Below are positions 15,506 through 23,386 of a stretch of 36,648 bases of DNA, in pieces. The position numbers were made by a program, and so were the translations under genes. Within the stretch, counting starts at the first letter, position 1, and every line of letters begins with the position of its first letter. The notes beneath the pieces were generated by a model. That model did no database searches. It saw only the letters and a program-made list of their open reading frames with translations, and was not told the origin of the DNA. This stretch comes from an uncultured Collinsella sp. (GTDB lineage Bacteria; Actinomycetota; Coriobacteriia; Coriobacteriales; Coriobacteriaceae): contig CAUEQD010000021.1 in assembly GCA_959019945.1 (NCBI GenBank), forward strand, positions 1-36,648, in the 5' to 3' direction.

Positions 15506-15559
15506 ATGAACTGCTTGCCAAGACGAATGCCGGGCTCCTGTTTGCGCCCGTTGGCGTGA
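15506..15559 (+). CDS. Cys/Met-containing leader peptide upstream of metY (17 codons)
   Basis: A 17-residue frame, MNCLPRRMPGSCLRPLA, starts at an ATG preceded by GGGAGG (15493-15498) at good spacing. It has two Cys and an internal Met, amino acids made by the downstream pathway. Its end overlaps a hairpin: CTCCTG (15535-15540) pairs with CAGGAG (15561-15566), with an inner GCGCC/GGCG stem. A T-rich tract (15579-15600) follows. The layout fits ribosome-stalling attenuation, as shown for cysteine-encoding leaders in mycobacteria; here it is inferred only. Confidence 0.55.
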   Translation: MNCLPRRMPGSCLRPLA

Positions 15560-15566
15560 TCAGGAG
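15535..15566 (+). promoter_or_regulatory. Hairpin overlapping the leader-peptide stop
   Basis: CTCCTG and CAGGAG close a 20-base interior that can form a GCGCC/GGCGT stem. A ribosome on the last leader codons would block this fold. The T-rich stretch 15579-15600 lies just downstream but is interrupted by C and A, so the mechanism (terminator, Rho or translation) is unclear. Confidence 0.4.
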
Positions 15567-15621
15567 ACAGCGACTTACTCTTCTCTTATTTATTTACTTT
15601 CGTTCGATCAAGGAGATCATC

Positions 15622-16932
15622 ATGAGCCAGTTCATCAACAACCCCGAGCACACCTTTGGTTTCGATACCCTGCAGCTGCACGTTGGCCAGGAGAGCGCCG
15701 ACCCCGCATCCGACTCCCGCGCCGTGCCTATCTACCAGACCACGAGCTATGTGTTCCGCAACTCCCAGCACGCCGCCGACCGCTTTGGTCTTGCCGACGC
15801 CGGTAACATCTACGGCCGTCTGACCAACTCCACCCAGGGCGTCTTCGAGGACCGTATCGCCGCACTCGAGGGTGGCGTGGCCGGTCTTGCCGTCGCCTCC
15901 GGCGCTGCTGCCATCACCTATACCCTGCAGGCTCTTGCCCAGGCTGGTGACCACGTGGTGGCTCAGAAGACCATCTACGGTGGTTCCTACAACCTGCTCG
16001 AGCATACGCTCTCCCAGTTTGGCGTCGAGACCACGTTTGTCGATGCTCATAACCTGGAAGAGGTTGAGGGTGCCATCAAGGACAACACCACGGTCATCTA
16101 TCTCGAGACGCTCGGCAACCCCAACTCCGACATCCCCAACATCGACGCCATCTCCGAGATCGCCAAGAAGCACGGTCTGCCGGTTGTCGTCGACAACACT
16201 TTCGGCACCCCGTATCTGTTCCGCCCGCTGGAGCATGGTGCCAACATCGTCGTCCACTCCGCAACCAAGTTCATCGGCGGCCACGGCACCTCGCTGGGCG
16301 GCGTGATCGTCGACGGCGGTAACTTCGATTGGAAGGCGAGCGGAAAGTACGCGCAGATCGCCGAGCCCAACCCCTCCTACCATGGCGTCTCGTTTGCCGA
16401 GGCTGCCGGTCCCGCCGCCTTCGCAACCTATGTCCGCGCCATCCTGCTGCGTGACGAGGGCGCCTGCATCAGCCCGTTCAACGCCTGGGTCCTGCTCCAG
16501 GGCACCGAGACTCTGTCGCTGCGCGTTGACCGTCATGTCGAGAACACCAAGAAGGTCGTTGAGTTCCTGGCTGGTGACAGCCATGTTGCCAAGGTGAATC
16601 ACCCGAGCCTGCCTGAGCACCCCGATCACGAGCTCTATCAGAAGTACTTCCCCAACGGCGGTGCCTCGATCTTTACCTTTGAGATTAAGGGTGGCCAGGA
16701 GGCAGCTTGGAAGTTCATTGATCATCTGCAGGTGTTCTCGCTGCTCGCCAACGTGGCCGACGTCAAGTCGCTCGTCGTGCACCCGGCTACCACCACGCAC
16801 TCCCAGCTGTCTGCCGAGGAGCTCGCCGAGCAGAACATCACGCCCTCCACGATCCGTCTTTCCATCGGTACCGAGAATGCCGAGGATATCATTTGGGATC
16901 TGAAGCAGGCCTTCGCCGCGCTGGACGAGTAA
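15622..16932 (+). CDS. metY: O-acetylhomoserine / O-acetylserine sulfhydrylase
   Basis: PLP enzyme of the Cys/Met metabolism family, 436 residues. It makes homocysteine from O-acetylhomoserine and sulfide (or cysteine from O-acetylserine). The PLP lysine is Lys216 in SATKFIGGHG, with Asp191 (VVVDNTF) for the pyridine nitrogen and the Tyr/Arg pair in GNIYGRLTNST. Length and pattern fit MetY better than cystathionine gamma-synthase. The ATG at 15622 has AAGGAG at 15609-15614; the open frame upstream covers leader RNA. It is expressed from the promoter at 15408 through the leader peptide region, divergent from lysR. Confidence 0.93.
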   Translation: MSQFINNPEHTFGFDTLQLHVGQESADPASDSRAVPIYQTTSYVFRNSQHAADRFGLADAGNIYGRLTNSTQGVFEDRIAALEGGVAGLAVASGAAAITYTLQALAQAGDHVVAQKTIYGGSYNLLEHTLSQFGVETTFVDAHNLEEVEGAIKDNTTVIYLETLGNPNSDIPNIDAISEIAKKHGLPVVVDNTFGTPYLFRPLEHGANIVVHSATKFIGGHGTSLGGVIVDGGNFDWKASGKYAQIAEPNPSYHGVSFAEAAGPAAFATYVRAILLRDEGACISPFNAWVLLQGTETLSLRVDRHVENTKKVVEFLAGDSHVAKVNHPSLPEHPDHELYQKYFPNGGASIFTFEIKGGQEAAWKFIDHLQVFSLLANVADVKSLVVHPATTTHSQLSAEELAEQNITPSTIRLSIGTENAEDIIWDLKQAFAALDE

Positions 16933-16992
16933 GGCGACTTGTGCAAGGACCCCTTGCGACTCGATAGGTATAACTGTATAAAATGCCTGCTC

Positions 16993-17033
16993 AAGGCGCC
17001 TGTGCGAACAATGGTTGCACAGGCGCCTTTTTT
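16993..17033 (+). terminator. Terminator of metY
   Basis: AAGGCGCCTGTGC (16993-17005) pairs with GCACAGGCGCCTT (17017-17029) and is followed by a T-run. The following 17034-17244 has a TTGACA (17062-17067) but no matching -10, and no gene. Confidence 0.92.
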
Positions 17034-17244
17034 GCATAGAGAGGGCGCAAAAACAGGGTTTTTGACACGCTTTATGCATTCGAGTTGTGGAAAACTCCTG
17101 TTGAGAGGATGTGAGTTTTACGCAATTGACGTGCGCCTTTTAAGTAAAACCGCAGGTCGCGATTTGCTCGGGGTACTATGCAGCGCGATCGAATCACACG
17201 CAGCTCAAACGCAGCAAAAACGCACTACGGAGGTTTCCAGCTAC

Positions 17245-18021
17245 ATGAGGATTGATTCACGAAAACCGAAAGCCGCCGCCCTTTCCGCCGCTCTGACCGT
17301 GGCACTTTTGGCGGGCGCCGGTGCAACTGATGCCCACGCCGCAACACTGTCCGATACGGTTGGATCTACGCCGTCCGAGACGACGCTGGTGCAGCCCGTT
17401 GACTATCGCGGCGATGGTTATGGTTCCATGCAGGAGTGGAACGCCTCGATGGAGGCCAAGCGCGATTCCCTGGAGATGCGCGCTCAGATCATCATGAATA
17501 TGTATGGCGACTATGCCACCGATGACGAGCGCGCTGTGCTGCAGGGCTGTATCGATGGCGCGGGCAGCCTGTTGACGATGGGGGAGGTCGATGCGAAGTC
17601 GACCGAGCTCGATGAGCTGCGCACTGCGCTTGAGGATGCCAAGCGCGAAGCGCTCGAGGCTGCTGCCGCCGAAGCCGAGGCCGCTGAGGCCGTTCAGGCT
17701 TCGTATTACAACGCCGGCTCCGGTTCGTCTTACGCGCCTGCTGCGTATTACGCGAACGGCTCGGGCCTGACGCGCTCGAGCGGCGTCAATAACTATAACG
17801 GCCGCCGTGAGACCTATTACAGCAGCAACGTGTTGTATCACCACCGCACGGGCGAGTGGACTCAGGATTCCGAGGGCTTTTGGCGCGATTCCGATGGTTA
17901 CTATGTCGTGGCCGCGGGCGATAAGGCTCAGGGTTCCACGTTTACCGGTTCCAAGGGCGAGTGCAAGGTCTATGACTCCGGCTGCGCCGCCGGAACTACC
18001 GACTACTATACCGGTTGGTAA
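17245..18021 (+). CDS. Secreted protein with coiled-coil and Tyr-rich C-terminus
   Basis: A 258-residue exported protein. A Sec signal peptide has a basic start (MRIDSRKPK), a hydrophobic core and a likely cut after DAHA near residue 34. An Ala/Glu-rich helical segment (about 120-155) looks like a coiled coil. A Ser/Tyr/Gly-rich linker follows, and the C-terminal part has repeated YY and two Cys (GECKVYDSGCAAG) that may form a disulfide. No catalytic motif is recognised; it may be cell-envelope associated. The ATG at 17245 follows ACGGAGGT (17227-17234). The upstream open frame through the metY terminator is not used. Confidence 0.8.
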   Translation: MRIDSRKPKAAALSAALTVALLAGAGATDAHAATLSDTVGSTPSETTLVQPVDYRGDGYGSMQEWNASMEAKRDSLEMRAQIIMNMYGDYATDDERAVLQGCIDGAGSLLTMGEVDAKSTELDELRTALEDAKREALEAAAAEAEAAEAVQASYYNAGSGSSYAPAAYYANGSGLTRSSGVNNYNGRRETYYSSNVLYHHRTGEWTQDSEGFWRDSDGYYVVAAGDKAQGSTFTGSKGECKVYDSGCAAGTTDYYTGW

Positions 18022-18049
18022 TCTGCCATAAGGAAAATTGGCACATGAT

Positions 18050-18100
18050 GGGCGGGCGTCTTTACTGAGCTTTTAGGCAACGTAAAGCCGCCCGTTCTTT
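18050..18100 (+). terminator. Terminator after the secreted protein gene
   Basis: GGGCGG and CTTTAC on the left pair with GTAAAG and CCGCCC on the right around a 16-base loop, with a small internal bulge. TTCTTT follows. Confidence 0.65.
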
Positions 18101-18210
18101 ATGTGCGTTCGAGTTAACAGAGCCCTTACCGTGGCGGTACGCTGGGCGTATGGGTGCGGGGCACACTAGTTCATGAGAAATAAGGTCTTTCTCTTGGAGG
18201 AAGTGGTCTT

Positions 18211-18417
18211 GTGAATGCTCGAGATATCGCCGTTGCCGCCGTCGCGTTGATGCTTGGCTGCCTTGGTCCCACGGCCGCGCTCGTCGCGGGCATGCAGGGG
18301 ACATGCGGGGCTGCTCCTATCGTGGTCGGCGCGCTGATCGCGGCCGCGCTGCTGGGAAGTGCAGGTGTAGTTCTTTGTCGCGACGATGAGGACCAGGCGT
18401 CGGAGTCGCAGCTCTAA
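18211..18417 (+). CDS. Small two-helix membrane protein
   Basis: A 68-residue protein with two hydrophobic helices (about 6-27 and 36-56), a short loop (GMQGTCGAA) and an acidic tail (CRDDEDQASESQL). No family is recognised. The GTG at 18211 has a strong GGAGG (18196-18200). It lies between two terminators and so is probably a separate transcript; the preceding gene encodes a secreted protein, but no functional link is visible. Confidence 0.65.
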   Translation: MNARDIAVAAVALMLGCLGPTAALVAGMQGTCGAAPIVVGALIAAALLGSAGVVLCRDDEDQASESQL

Positions 18418-18455
18418 CCGTTGTGAAGCTGATTTTTGGCCAAAGATGAAAAAGG

Positions 18456-18492
18456 AAGCCGCCGCGAGGGGAGTGCCCCTTGCGGCGGCTTT
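18456..18492. terminator. Bidirectional terminator between convergent genes
   Basis: AAGCCGCCGCGAGGGG (18456-18471) pairs with CCCCTTGCGGCGGCTT (18476-18491) with one G-T pair and a 4-base loop. T-rich ends on both strands let it serve the small membrane protein gene and the minus-strand reductase gene. Confidence 0.85.
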
Positions 18493-18526
18493 GCCATTGG
18501 ATCTGCTGGCTACAGTATGCCGAGCA

Positions 18527-19441
18527 CTACCAGCTGCTTTCTATTTCGCGAATCCTCTGGTAGAGCCAATCGTTTTGCGGCACTTGGATATCGTGTTTGG
18601 CGGCCAGGCGGCAAATGGTGCCCGCGAACTCCTCGACTTCGGTTTTTCGTTGTGCGATGCGGTCCTGCGCCATCGAGGGCATACCGGCGGGGTCGATTCC
18701 CTCGATGAGGTGCACCATTTGCGTCAGGTCTGCCTCGGTCAGCTCAACGCCCTCGGCGTTGGCAACCGCAAGCGTCTCGCGCATGGCGGCGACAAAACAG
18801 CGGCGCTGCTCGGAGCCCGGCTCCGTGGCGCTTCCGTAGGTCCCGCCGTAGGCCATGCAGGTCTGGTTGATGCCGTCGTTGAGCATGAGTTTGGCCCACA
18901 TGCGGTGCGCAATGTTGCTCTCGACGGTATGGGCGATGCCGCAGCGCGTGTAGAGCTCGTCGATAGCGGCGACGGTCGCGGGGTCGGTGCCGGCGGCTGC
19001 ACCAAAGCGGATCTCGCCCGCATTGGTAAAGGTGAGCGCGCCGTTGAGGAACACGGCGTCCATGCCCTGGCAGATACCAAGAACGGTATGCTTCCAGCCA
19101 AAGCGTTCGGCAATCTTTTGCTCGCTCGTAATGCCGTTGCACAGCGAGGCGATGAGCGTGTTGGGTCCCACGACACGCTCCATAGTCTTGAGTGCTTGGT
19201 CGAGACCGGTGGTCTTGACCGTCAGGATGACCAGATCGGCGGGTGTCGCCTCGCTGGCGCGGACGGACGTGAGATCGCAAGGCTTTCCGTTGACGGTGAG
19301 CGCATCGCCCGCGTGACGCTCAAAACGGGCGTCATCCATAACGTATTCGACGGCGTCATTGCCGAGGGCCTTGGCAATCATGCTGCCGTAGAGCAGGCCG
19401 ACGCCGCCCTTGCCGATAAAGGCAACCTTGTTGATCTGCAT
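18527..19441 (-). CDS. Ketopantoate reductase-family protein
   Basis: NADPH-dependent 2-dehydropantoate 2-reductase (PanE/ApbA) family, 304 residues. The Rossmann motif GKGGVGLLYG is at residues 10-19. The central region has the VKTTGLDQAL and CNGITSEQ segments, and the AHRMWAKLMLND segment carries the likely catalytic lysine. It could make pantoate for coenzyme A, but no panB or panC is nearby, and such paralogues often reduce other 2-oxoacids. I chose the ATG at 19441: GGGGAG ends nine bases before it, whereas the ATG at 19450 directly abuts that site. A terminator lies just upstream, so it may be read by read-through from the small gene at 19757. Confidence 0.85.
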   Translation of the reverse strand: MQINKVAFIGKGGVGLLYGSMIAKALGNDAVEYVMDDARFERHAGDALTVNGKPCDLTSVRASEATPADLVILTVKTTGLDQALKTMERVVGPNTLIASLCNGITSEQKIAERFGWKHTVLGICQGMDAVFLNGALTFTNAGEIRFGAAAGTDPATVAAIDELYTRCGIAHTVESNIAHRMWAKLMLNDGINQTCMAYGGTYGSATEPGSEQRRCFVAAMRETLAVANAEGVELTEADLTQMVHLIEGIDPAGMPSMAQDRIAQRKTEVEEFAGTICRLAAKHDIQVPQNDWLYQRIREIESSW

Positions 19442-19457
19442 GTGAATCATCTCCCCA

Positions 19458-19486
19458 TATAAAAGGCGCCCGCGTAAGGGGCGCCT
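19458..19486 (-). terminator. Terminator directly before the reductase ribosome site
   Basis: On the minus strand AGGCGCCC (19486..19479 read in reverse) pairs with its complement at 19471..19464, 7 bases apart. TTTTATAT follows. It ends a few bases before the GGGGAG of the reductase gene, an attenuator-like placement. Confidence 0.7.
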
Positions 19487-19562
19487 GATGGATTGTATGC
19501 TGCCGGGGTGATTGATGGGTGCGCGGGGCGGCTGTTATAAAAAAGAAACGTTTGCCTGGACG

Positions 19563-19757
19563 TTACACTGCGGGGCAGACCGCAAAGACGCGGGCGGGGT
19601 ATCCGACGCCATCGCGGACCTTGGGGAAGGTGCAGAAGATGACGGCGCTCGTGGCTGGAAGCTCGTTTAGATGGTCCATGACTTCGATCTGATAGCGGTC
19701 GACCGAGAGGATGTATTGCTCGCCGGGGTAGGGGTAGGCGTCCTCGCGTGTGGTCAC
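19563..19757 (-). CDS. 64-residue protein resembling the C-terminus of cyclase-family enzymes
   Basis: A short frame with a good ribosome site (AAAGGAG) before its GTG at 19757, ending FAVCPAV. Its second half (MDHLNELPATSAVIFCTFPK and GYPARVFAV) resembles the last strands of the putative cyclase / kynurenine formamidase family (PF04199-type: HL..L....F..P.K..G..G.PAR). The catalytic HxGTHxD part is absent and is not found in the bases upstream. It is either a truncated remnant or a small protein in its own right. It is divergent from the aldo/keto reductase gene. Confidence 0.55.
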   Translation of the reverse strand: MTTREDAYPYPGEQYILSVDRYQIEVMDHLNELPATSAVIFCTFPKVRDGVGYPARVFAVCPAV

Positions 19758-19919
19758 GCTCGTCTCCTTTCATCGGGCTTTTTGCTGATGTTAAAGCGGT
19801 GCCGTGACGGCCTGATTTCTGCTGCGTTACGATACGTTTTCGATTGCGATTCCGATGTGTTTCGATGACGTGACGGGTTTGTTTCGCCTTGTCAGGGCTT
19901 CGATGGGAGGGGAGGGGCC

Positions 19920-21110
19920 GTGCAATATCGCGTTGACCCCAAAAGCGGCAACCGTATCTCGGCGTTGGGGCTGGGCTGCATGAGGTTTCCCGGTGCGCCG
20001 GGACGCCCGGATGCGAAGACTGCCGACGCCATCATCTTCCGTGCGGTGGAGCAGGGGATTAACTACCTGGACACGGCCTATCTCTATCCCGGCAACGAGG
20101 CTTGTGTGGGTGCGTCGCTTGAGCGATTGGGGCTGCGTGACCGGGTGTTGCTGGCGACCAAGTTGCCGCATGCTTCGTGCAAGTGTGCGGAGGATTTCGA
20201 CCGGTTCTTCGACGAGCAATTGCGCCGCCTGCGGACCGACCATATCGACTATTACCTTATGCACAACATTACCTCGCCCGCCCAGTGGGAACGTGTGGTG
20301 GCGTTGGGCATTGAGGACTGGATCGCTCGTCAAAAGGCGGCGGGGCGTATTCGCCAGATTGGTTTTTCGTACCACGGCAGCGCGGCGGATTTCCTGACGA
20401 TGCTCGATGCATATGAGTGGGACTTTTGCCAGATCCAGTACAATTACGCTGGAGAGCGATATCAGGCGGGAACAGCGGGGCTCATGGCCGCCGCCGAGCG
20501 AGGTCTCGCGGTGTTTGTGATGGAGCCGCTGCTGGGCGGGCGTTTAGCGGGCAAGCTGCCGCCACGGGCCCGCGCTGTGCTCGATAGTGCCCGTGACCCG
20601 CATTTGCGCACTCCTGCCGCCTGGGGTCTTTCGTGGGTCTGGAATCATCCTCAGGTGACGATGCTGCTTTCGGGTATGACCGATACCGCGCAGGTGGATG
20701 AGAACGCGGCGTTGGCCGATCGGGCCCTGCCGGATTCGATGACAGCTACTCAGCTCGATGCCATCGCGCACGTGCTGACGGAGTTTGAAAAATCGAATCG
20801 CGTGCCCTGCACGGGATGCGGTTATTGCATGCCATGTCCCAAGGGCATCAATATCCCTGGATGTTTTGCCGCCTACAACGCAAGCTATGCGCACAGCTGG
20901 TTTACGGGTCTATCGCAGTACTTTACGGCGAGCGCGGTGCGCACAAGCGAGGCCAAGCTGGTGAGCAATTGCGTCAAGTGCGGCAAATGCGCGCGCCACT
21001 GCCCGCAGCATATCGATATCCCCGAGCGTCTCGATGACGTGCGCCGACGCTTCCAGCCGGGCCCCGTAACGGCCATGCTTAAAGTCTTCGGCAAAACACG
21101 CTCCTCATGA
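19920..21110 (+). CDS. Aldo/keto reductase with C-terminal ferredoxin domain
   Basis: A 396-residue oxidoreductase. Residues 1-280 form an aldo/keto reductase barrel with the catalytic set Asp51, Tyr56, Lys81 and His115. Residues about 285-380 hold two [4Fe-4S] motifs (CTGCGYCMPC and CVKCGKCARHC, each followed by a distant CP). It probably reduces a carbonyl substrate using ferredoxin or flavin electrons in the anaerobe; the substrate is unknown. The start is GTG at 19920 after GGAGGGGAGGGG. The stop TGA at 21108-21110 is immediately followed by CCCTTTTATAAC and the hairpin element. Confidence 0.9.
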   Translation: MQYRVDPKSGNRISALGLGCMRFPGAPGRPDAKTADAIIFRAVEQGINYLDTAYLYPGNEACVGASLERLGLRDRVLLATKLPHASCKCAEDFDRFFDEQLRRLRTDHIDYYLMHNITSPAQWERVVALGIEDWIARQKAAGRIRQIGFSYHGSAADFLTMLDAYEWDFCQIQYNYAGERYQAGTAGLMAAAERGLAVFVMEPLLGGRLAGKLPPRARAVLDSARDPHLRTPAAWGLSWVWNHPQVTMLLSGMTDTAQVDENAALADRALPDSMTATQLDAIAHVLTEFEKSNRVPCTGCGYCMPCPKGINIPGCFAAYNASYAHSWFTGLSQYFTASAVRTSEAKLVSNCVKCGKCARHCPQHIDIPERLDDVRRRFQPGPVTAMLKVFGKTRSS

Positions 21111-21122
21111 CCCTTTTATAAC

Positions 21123-21185
21123 TTGCGGTGGAATAGTTCCTGTTTGCGGCAGAATAAGGCATCAACAGGAACTATTTCACCGCAA
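21123..21185 (+). repeat. Covarying hairpin element, copy 1
   Basis: Outer arms TTGCGGTGGAATA (21123-21135) and TATTTCACCGCAA (21173-21185) continue into an inner stem GTTCCTGTT/AACAGGAAC (21136-21144 with 21164-21172), giving 22 bp with one G-T pair and a 19-base loop. It is preceded by TTTTATAAC (21114-21122) and followed by AACTGATG and GGGAGG, the ribosome site of the next gene. Copy 2 (22290-22353) keeps the outer arms and loop, but the inner stem differs at four base pairs that all stay complementary. Confidence 0.85.
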
Positions 21186-21201
21186 CTGATGGGAGGCTAT
21201 C

Positions 21202-22221
21202 GTGGGTGACCGAGGTTTACGTAATGATTCGCGTGAGGTTCGTTGGGGCGTTTTGGGCGCTGGGCGCATTTCGCATCGATTTGCATCGTCGCTCAAGGAG
21301 GTGGACGGGGCACGGCTTGTGGCTGCCGCCGGTCGCACTCCTTCGCATGTTGAGGAGTTTTGCAGGGCGTTTTCGATTGATGCCGTGCACAGTTATGCCA
21401 CAGCTGACGATAACGGCGATGCGGCTTATGATGCGTTGATTGCCGACCCCGATGTCGACGTAATCTACTTGGCTCTTCCGCATGGCATGCATGCGCATTG
21501 GGTCTGTCGGGCACTACGCGCGGGAAAGGCCGTGCTGTGCGAAAAGCCGGCCGTTTTGAATGAAGAAGAGGCCCATGCGATCGCCTCCGTTTCCCGTGAG
21601 CGCGGCGTGCTGTTTATGGAGGCGATGAAGAATCGGTTTTGCCCGATGCGCACTCGCGTGAAGGACTTGCTTGCGTCGGGTGAGCTCGGCCGTATCGTTT
21701 CGATCGAAAGCGTGCAAAAACTTGATTATGGTGAGCCCCCTTCGAGTTATCTGCTCGACCCGTTGCAGGGTGGCTGTCTATATGACATGGGCTGCTATGC
21801 GGTCGGGTGGTTTGATGATCTGCTTGCGGGTGCGTGCGATGTTTCGTCTCGTGAAGTTTGCTGGCGTGACGTATCGGACGGCCGCGTTGATTGGGTCGAC
21901 GAGATTCGTATGAGCGTCGGCGGCATACCCATTCATATGGCGTGCGACGGCAAAGCTGCATATGAAAGCCGCTTAACGATTGACTGCGAGCGAGGCTCGT
22001 TGGAAATCGAGCGCCTCCATCGTCCCGAGCTCGCCTATGTGAAGTACTCCGACGGACGAATGCTCGAAATAAATGCCCCGTTTGAGGTCGATGATTTCTA
22101 CGGCGAAATCCAGCATGCGACCCAGCTCATCCGGGCGGGGAAACTCGAGAGTCCCGTCATGCCCCTTGCCGCCACACAGCGCTGTGCGCACATCATCGAT
22201 GCGATTCGCTTGAAACTTTAG
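21202..22221 (+). CDS. Gfo/Idh/MocA-family oxidoreductase
   Basis: A 339-residue NAD(P)-dependent oxidoreductase. The Rossmann motif WGVLGAGRISHRF is at about 15-27, the catalytic lysine is in LCEKPAVLNEEEA, and the C-terminal domain has YLLDPLQGGCLYDMGCY. It resembles trans-1,2-dihydrobenzene-1,2-diol dehydrogenase-like members more than inositol dehydrogenases; the substrate is unknown. The GTG at 21202 has GGGAGG (21191-21196). The covarying hairpin lies immediately upstream, so its leader may be structured. Confidence 0.88.
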   Translation: MGDRGLRNDSREVRWGVLGAGRISHRFASSLKEVDGARLVAAAGRTPSHVEEFCRAFSIDAVHSYATADDNGDAAYDALIADPDVDVIYLALPHGMHAHWVCRALRAGKAVLCEKPAVLNEEEAHAIASVSRERGVLFMEAMKNRFCPMRTRVKDLLASGELGRIVSIESVQKLDYGEPPSSYLLDPLQGGCLYDMGCYAVGWFDDLLAGACDVSSREVCWRDVSDGRVDWVDEIRMSVGGIPIHMACDGKAAYESRLTIDCERGSLEIERLHRPELAYVKYSDGRMLEINAPFEVDDFYGEIQHATQLIRAGKLESPVMPLAATQRCAHIIDAIRLKL

Positions 22222-22289
22222 GGCGTGGGGGCATGGCGCCAGCGCTTGGAATGCCTGGAGGCCTTTGCTCCTGATGCCCCTTTTATAAC

Positions 22290-22353
22290 TTGCGGTGGAA
22301 TACGGTCTGTTTGCGCCAAAATAAGGCACCAATAGACCGTATTTCACCGCAAC
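22290..22353 (+). repeat. Covarying hairpin element, copy 2
   Basis: The same architecture as copy 1: TTGCGGTGGAATA (22290-22302), inner stem CGGTCTGTT, a loop keeping TTGCG.CA.AATAAGGCA.C, then AATAGACCG and TATTTCACCGCAA (22341-22353). It is preceded by TTTTATAAC (22281-22289) and followed by AACTGATGAAGGGGAG, which includes the nfo ribosome site. Relative to copy 1, GTTC in the stem became CGGT with matching changes on the other arm. Confidence 0.85.
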
Positions 22354-22372
22354 TGATGAAGGGGAGTTGGAG

Positions 22373-23239
22373 ATGCTGACGATCGGATGTCATCTTTCGA
22401 CGACGAAGGGCTATCGGGCAATGGGGGAGACGGCGTTGTCCATTGGCGCCAATACCTTTGCGTTCTTTACGCGCAACCCGCGCGGTGGCAAGGCAAAAGA
22501 CCTTGACATGGATGACGTGGCGGCTCTGCGCGAGCTTATGTCGCAAAACGACTTTGGACCGCTGGTGGCGCATGCCCCGTATACCTACAACCCCTGTTCT
22601 GCCAAAGAGCGGGCGCGCGAGTTCGCCTTGGAGGCTATGGCAGAGGACCTGCGGCGCATGGAGGCGCTGCCCGGCAACTACTACAACTTCCATCCCGGTG
22701 CGCATGTGGGGCAGGGCTCCGACGCCGGCATTCAGATGATTGTCGATGCCCTGTGTCAGGTGATGTTTGAGGGCCAGCAGACGACGGTGCTGCTCGAGAC
22801 CATGTCGGGCAAGGGCACCGAGGTGGGCCGCAGCTTTGAGGAACTGGCGCTCATCATTGAGGGTGTTGCCGGCAAACGCCCCGAGCTGTCGGCCAAGCTG
22901 GGCGTTTGCCTAGACACCTGCCATGTGAGCGATGCCGGCTACGACATCATCCATGATCTGGACGACGTACTCGACGAGTTCGACCGCGTGGTGGGTATCG
23001 ATCGCTTACATGCCGTACACATCAACGATTCGAAGAACCCTTGTGGCGCCCATAAAGATCGTCACGAGTGCATCGGCAAGGGATACCTTGGCAGCGAGGA
23101 ATTTGGTGGCGGTATGCAGGTTATGCAGAATATTGTATCGAATGGCCGTTTGCGTTCGCTGCCGTTTATTTTGGAGACTCCGAACGAACTTGCAGGTTAT
23201 GCAGCTGAAATTAGACTATTAAGGTCATTGCAGCAGTAA
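22373..23239 (+). CDS. nfo: Endonuclease IV
   Basis: AP endonuclease of base excision repair, 288 residues, the family length. It is a zinc-dependent TIM barrel: GCHLSTTKGY at the N-terminus, VAHAPYTYN, FHPGAHVGQG, LLETMSGKGTEVG, LDTCHVSDAGYD, HINDSKNPCGAHKDRHECIGKG and the final LETPNE, which supply the metal ligands. I chose the ATG at 22373: GGGGAG (22361-22366) is six bases before it, and the TTG at 22367 abuts the site. A structured leader (copy 2 hairpin) precedes it. Confidence 0.94.
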   Translation: MLTIGCHLSTTKGYRAMGETALSIGANTFAFFTRNPRGGKAKDLDMDDVAALRELMSQNDFGPLVAHAPYTYNPCSAKERAREFALEAMAEDLRRMEALPGNYYNFHPGAHVGQGSDAGIQMIVDALCQVMFEGQQTTVLLETMSGKGTEVGRSFEELALIIEGVAGKRPELSAKLGVCLDTCHVSDAGYDIIHDLDDVLDEFDRVVGIDRLHAVHINDSKNPCGAHKDRHECIGKGYLGSEEFGGGMQVMQNIVSNGRLRSLPFILETPNELAGYAAEIRLLRSLQQ

Positions 23240-23300
23240 TGACTGTTACAAAGTGGAGTGTTCCATTCACGTTATGGGTTTGTTTCAATCAGTTTTCTCA

Positions 23301-23329
23301 TTGCAGATTCGTAATTCCGGGTGCATAAT
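23301..23329 (+). promoter_or_regulatory. Promoter of the amino-acid transporter operon
   Basis: TTGCAG (23301-23306) and CATAAT (23324-23329) are 17 bases apart, about 58 bases before the binding-protein start. Confidence 0.65.
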
Positions 23330-23386
23330 AGCCAACAGTTTTTGCAGACCTCTGAATCAAACGAGGTCACCGGAAGGAGACTGATT

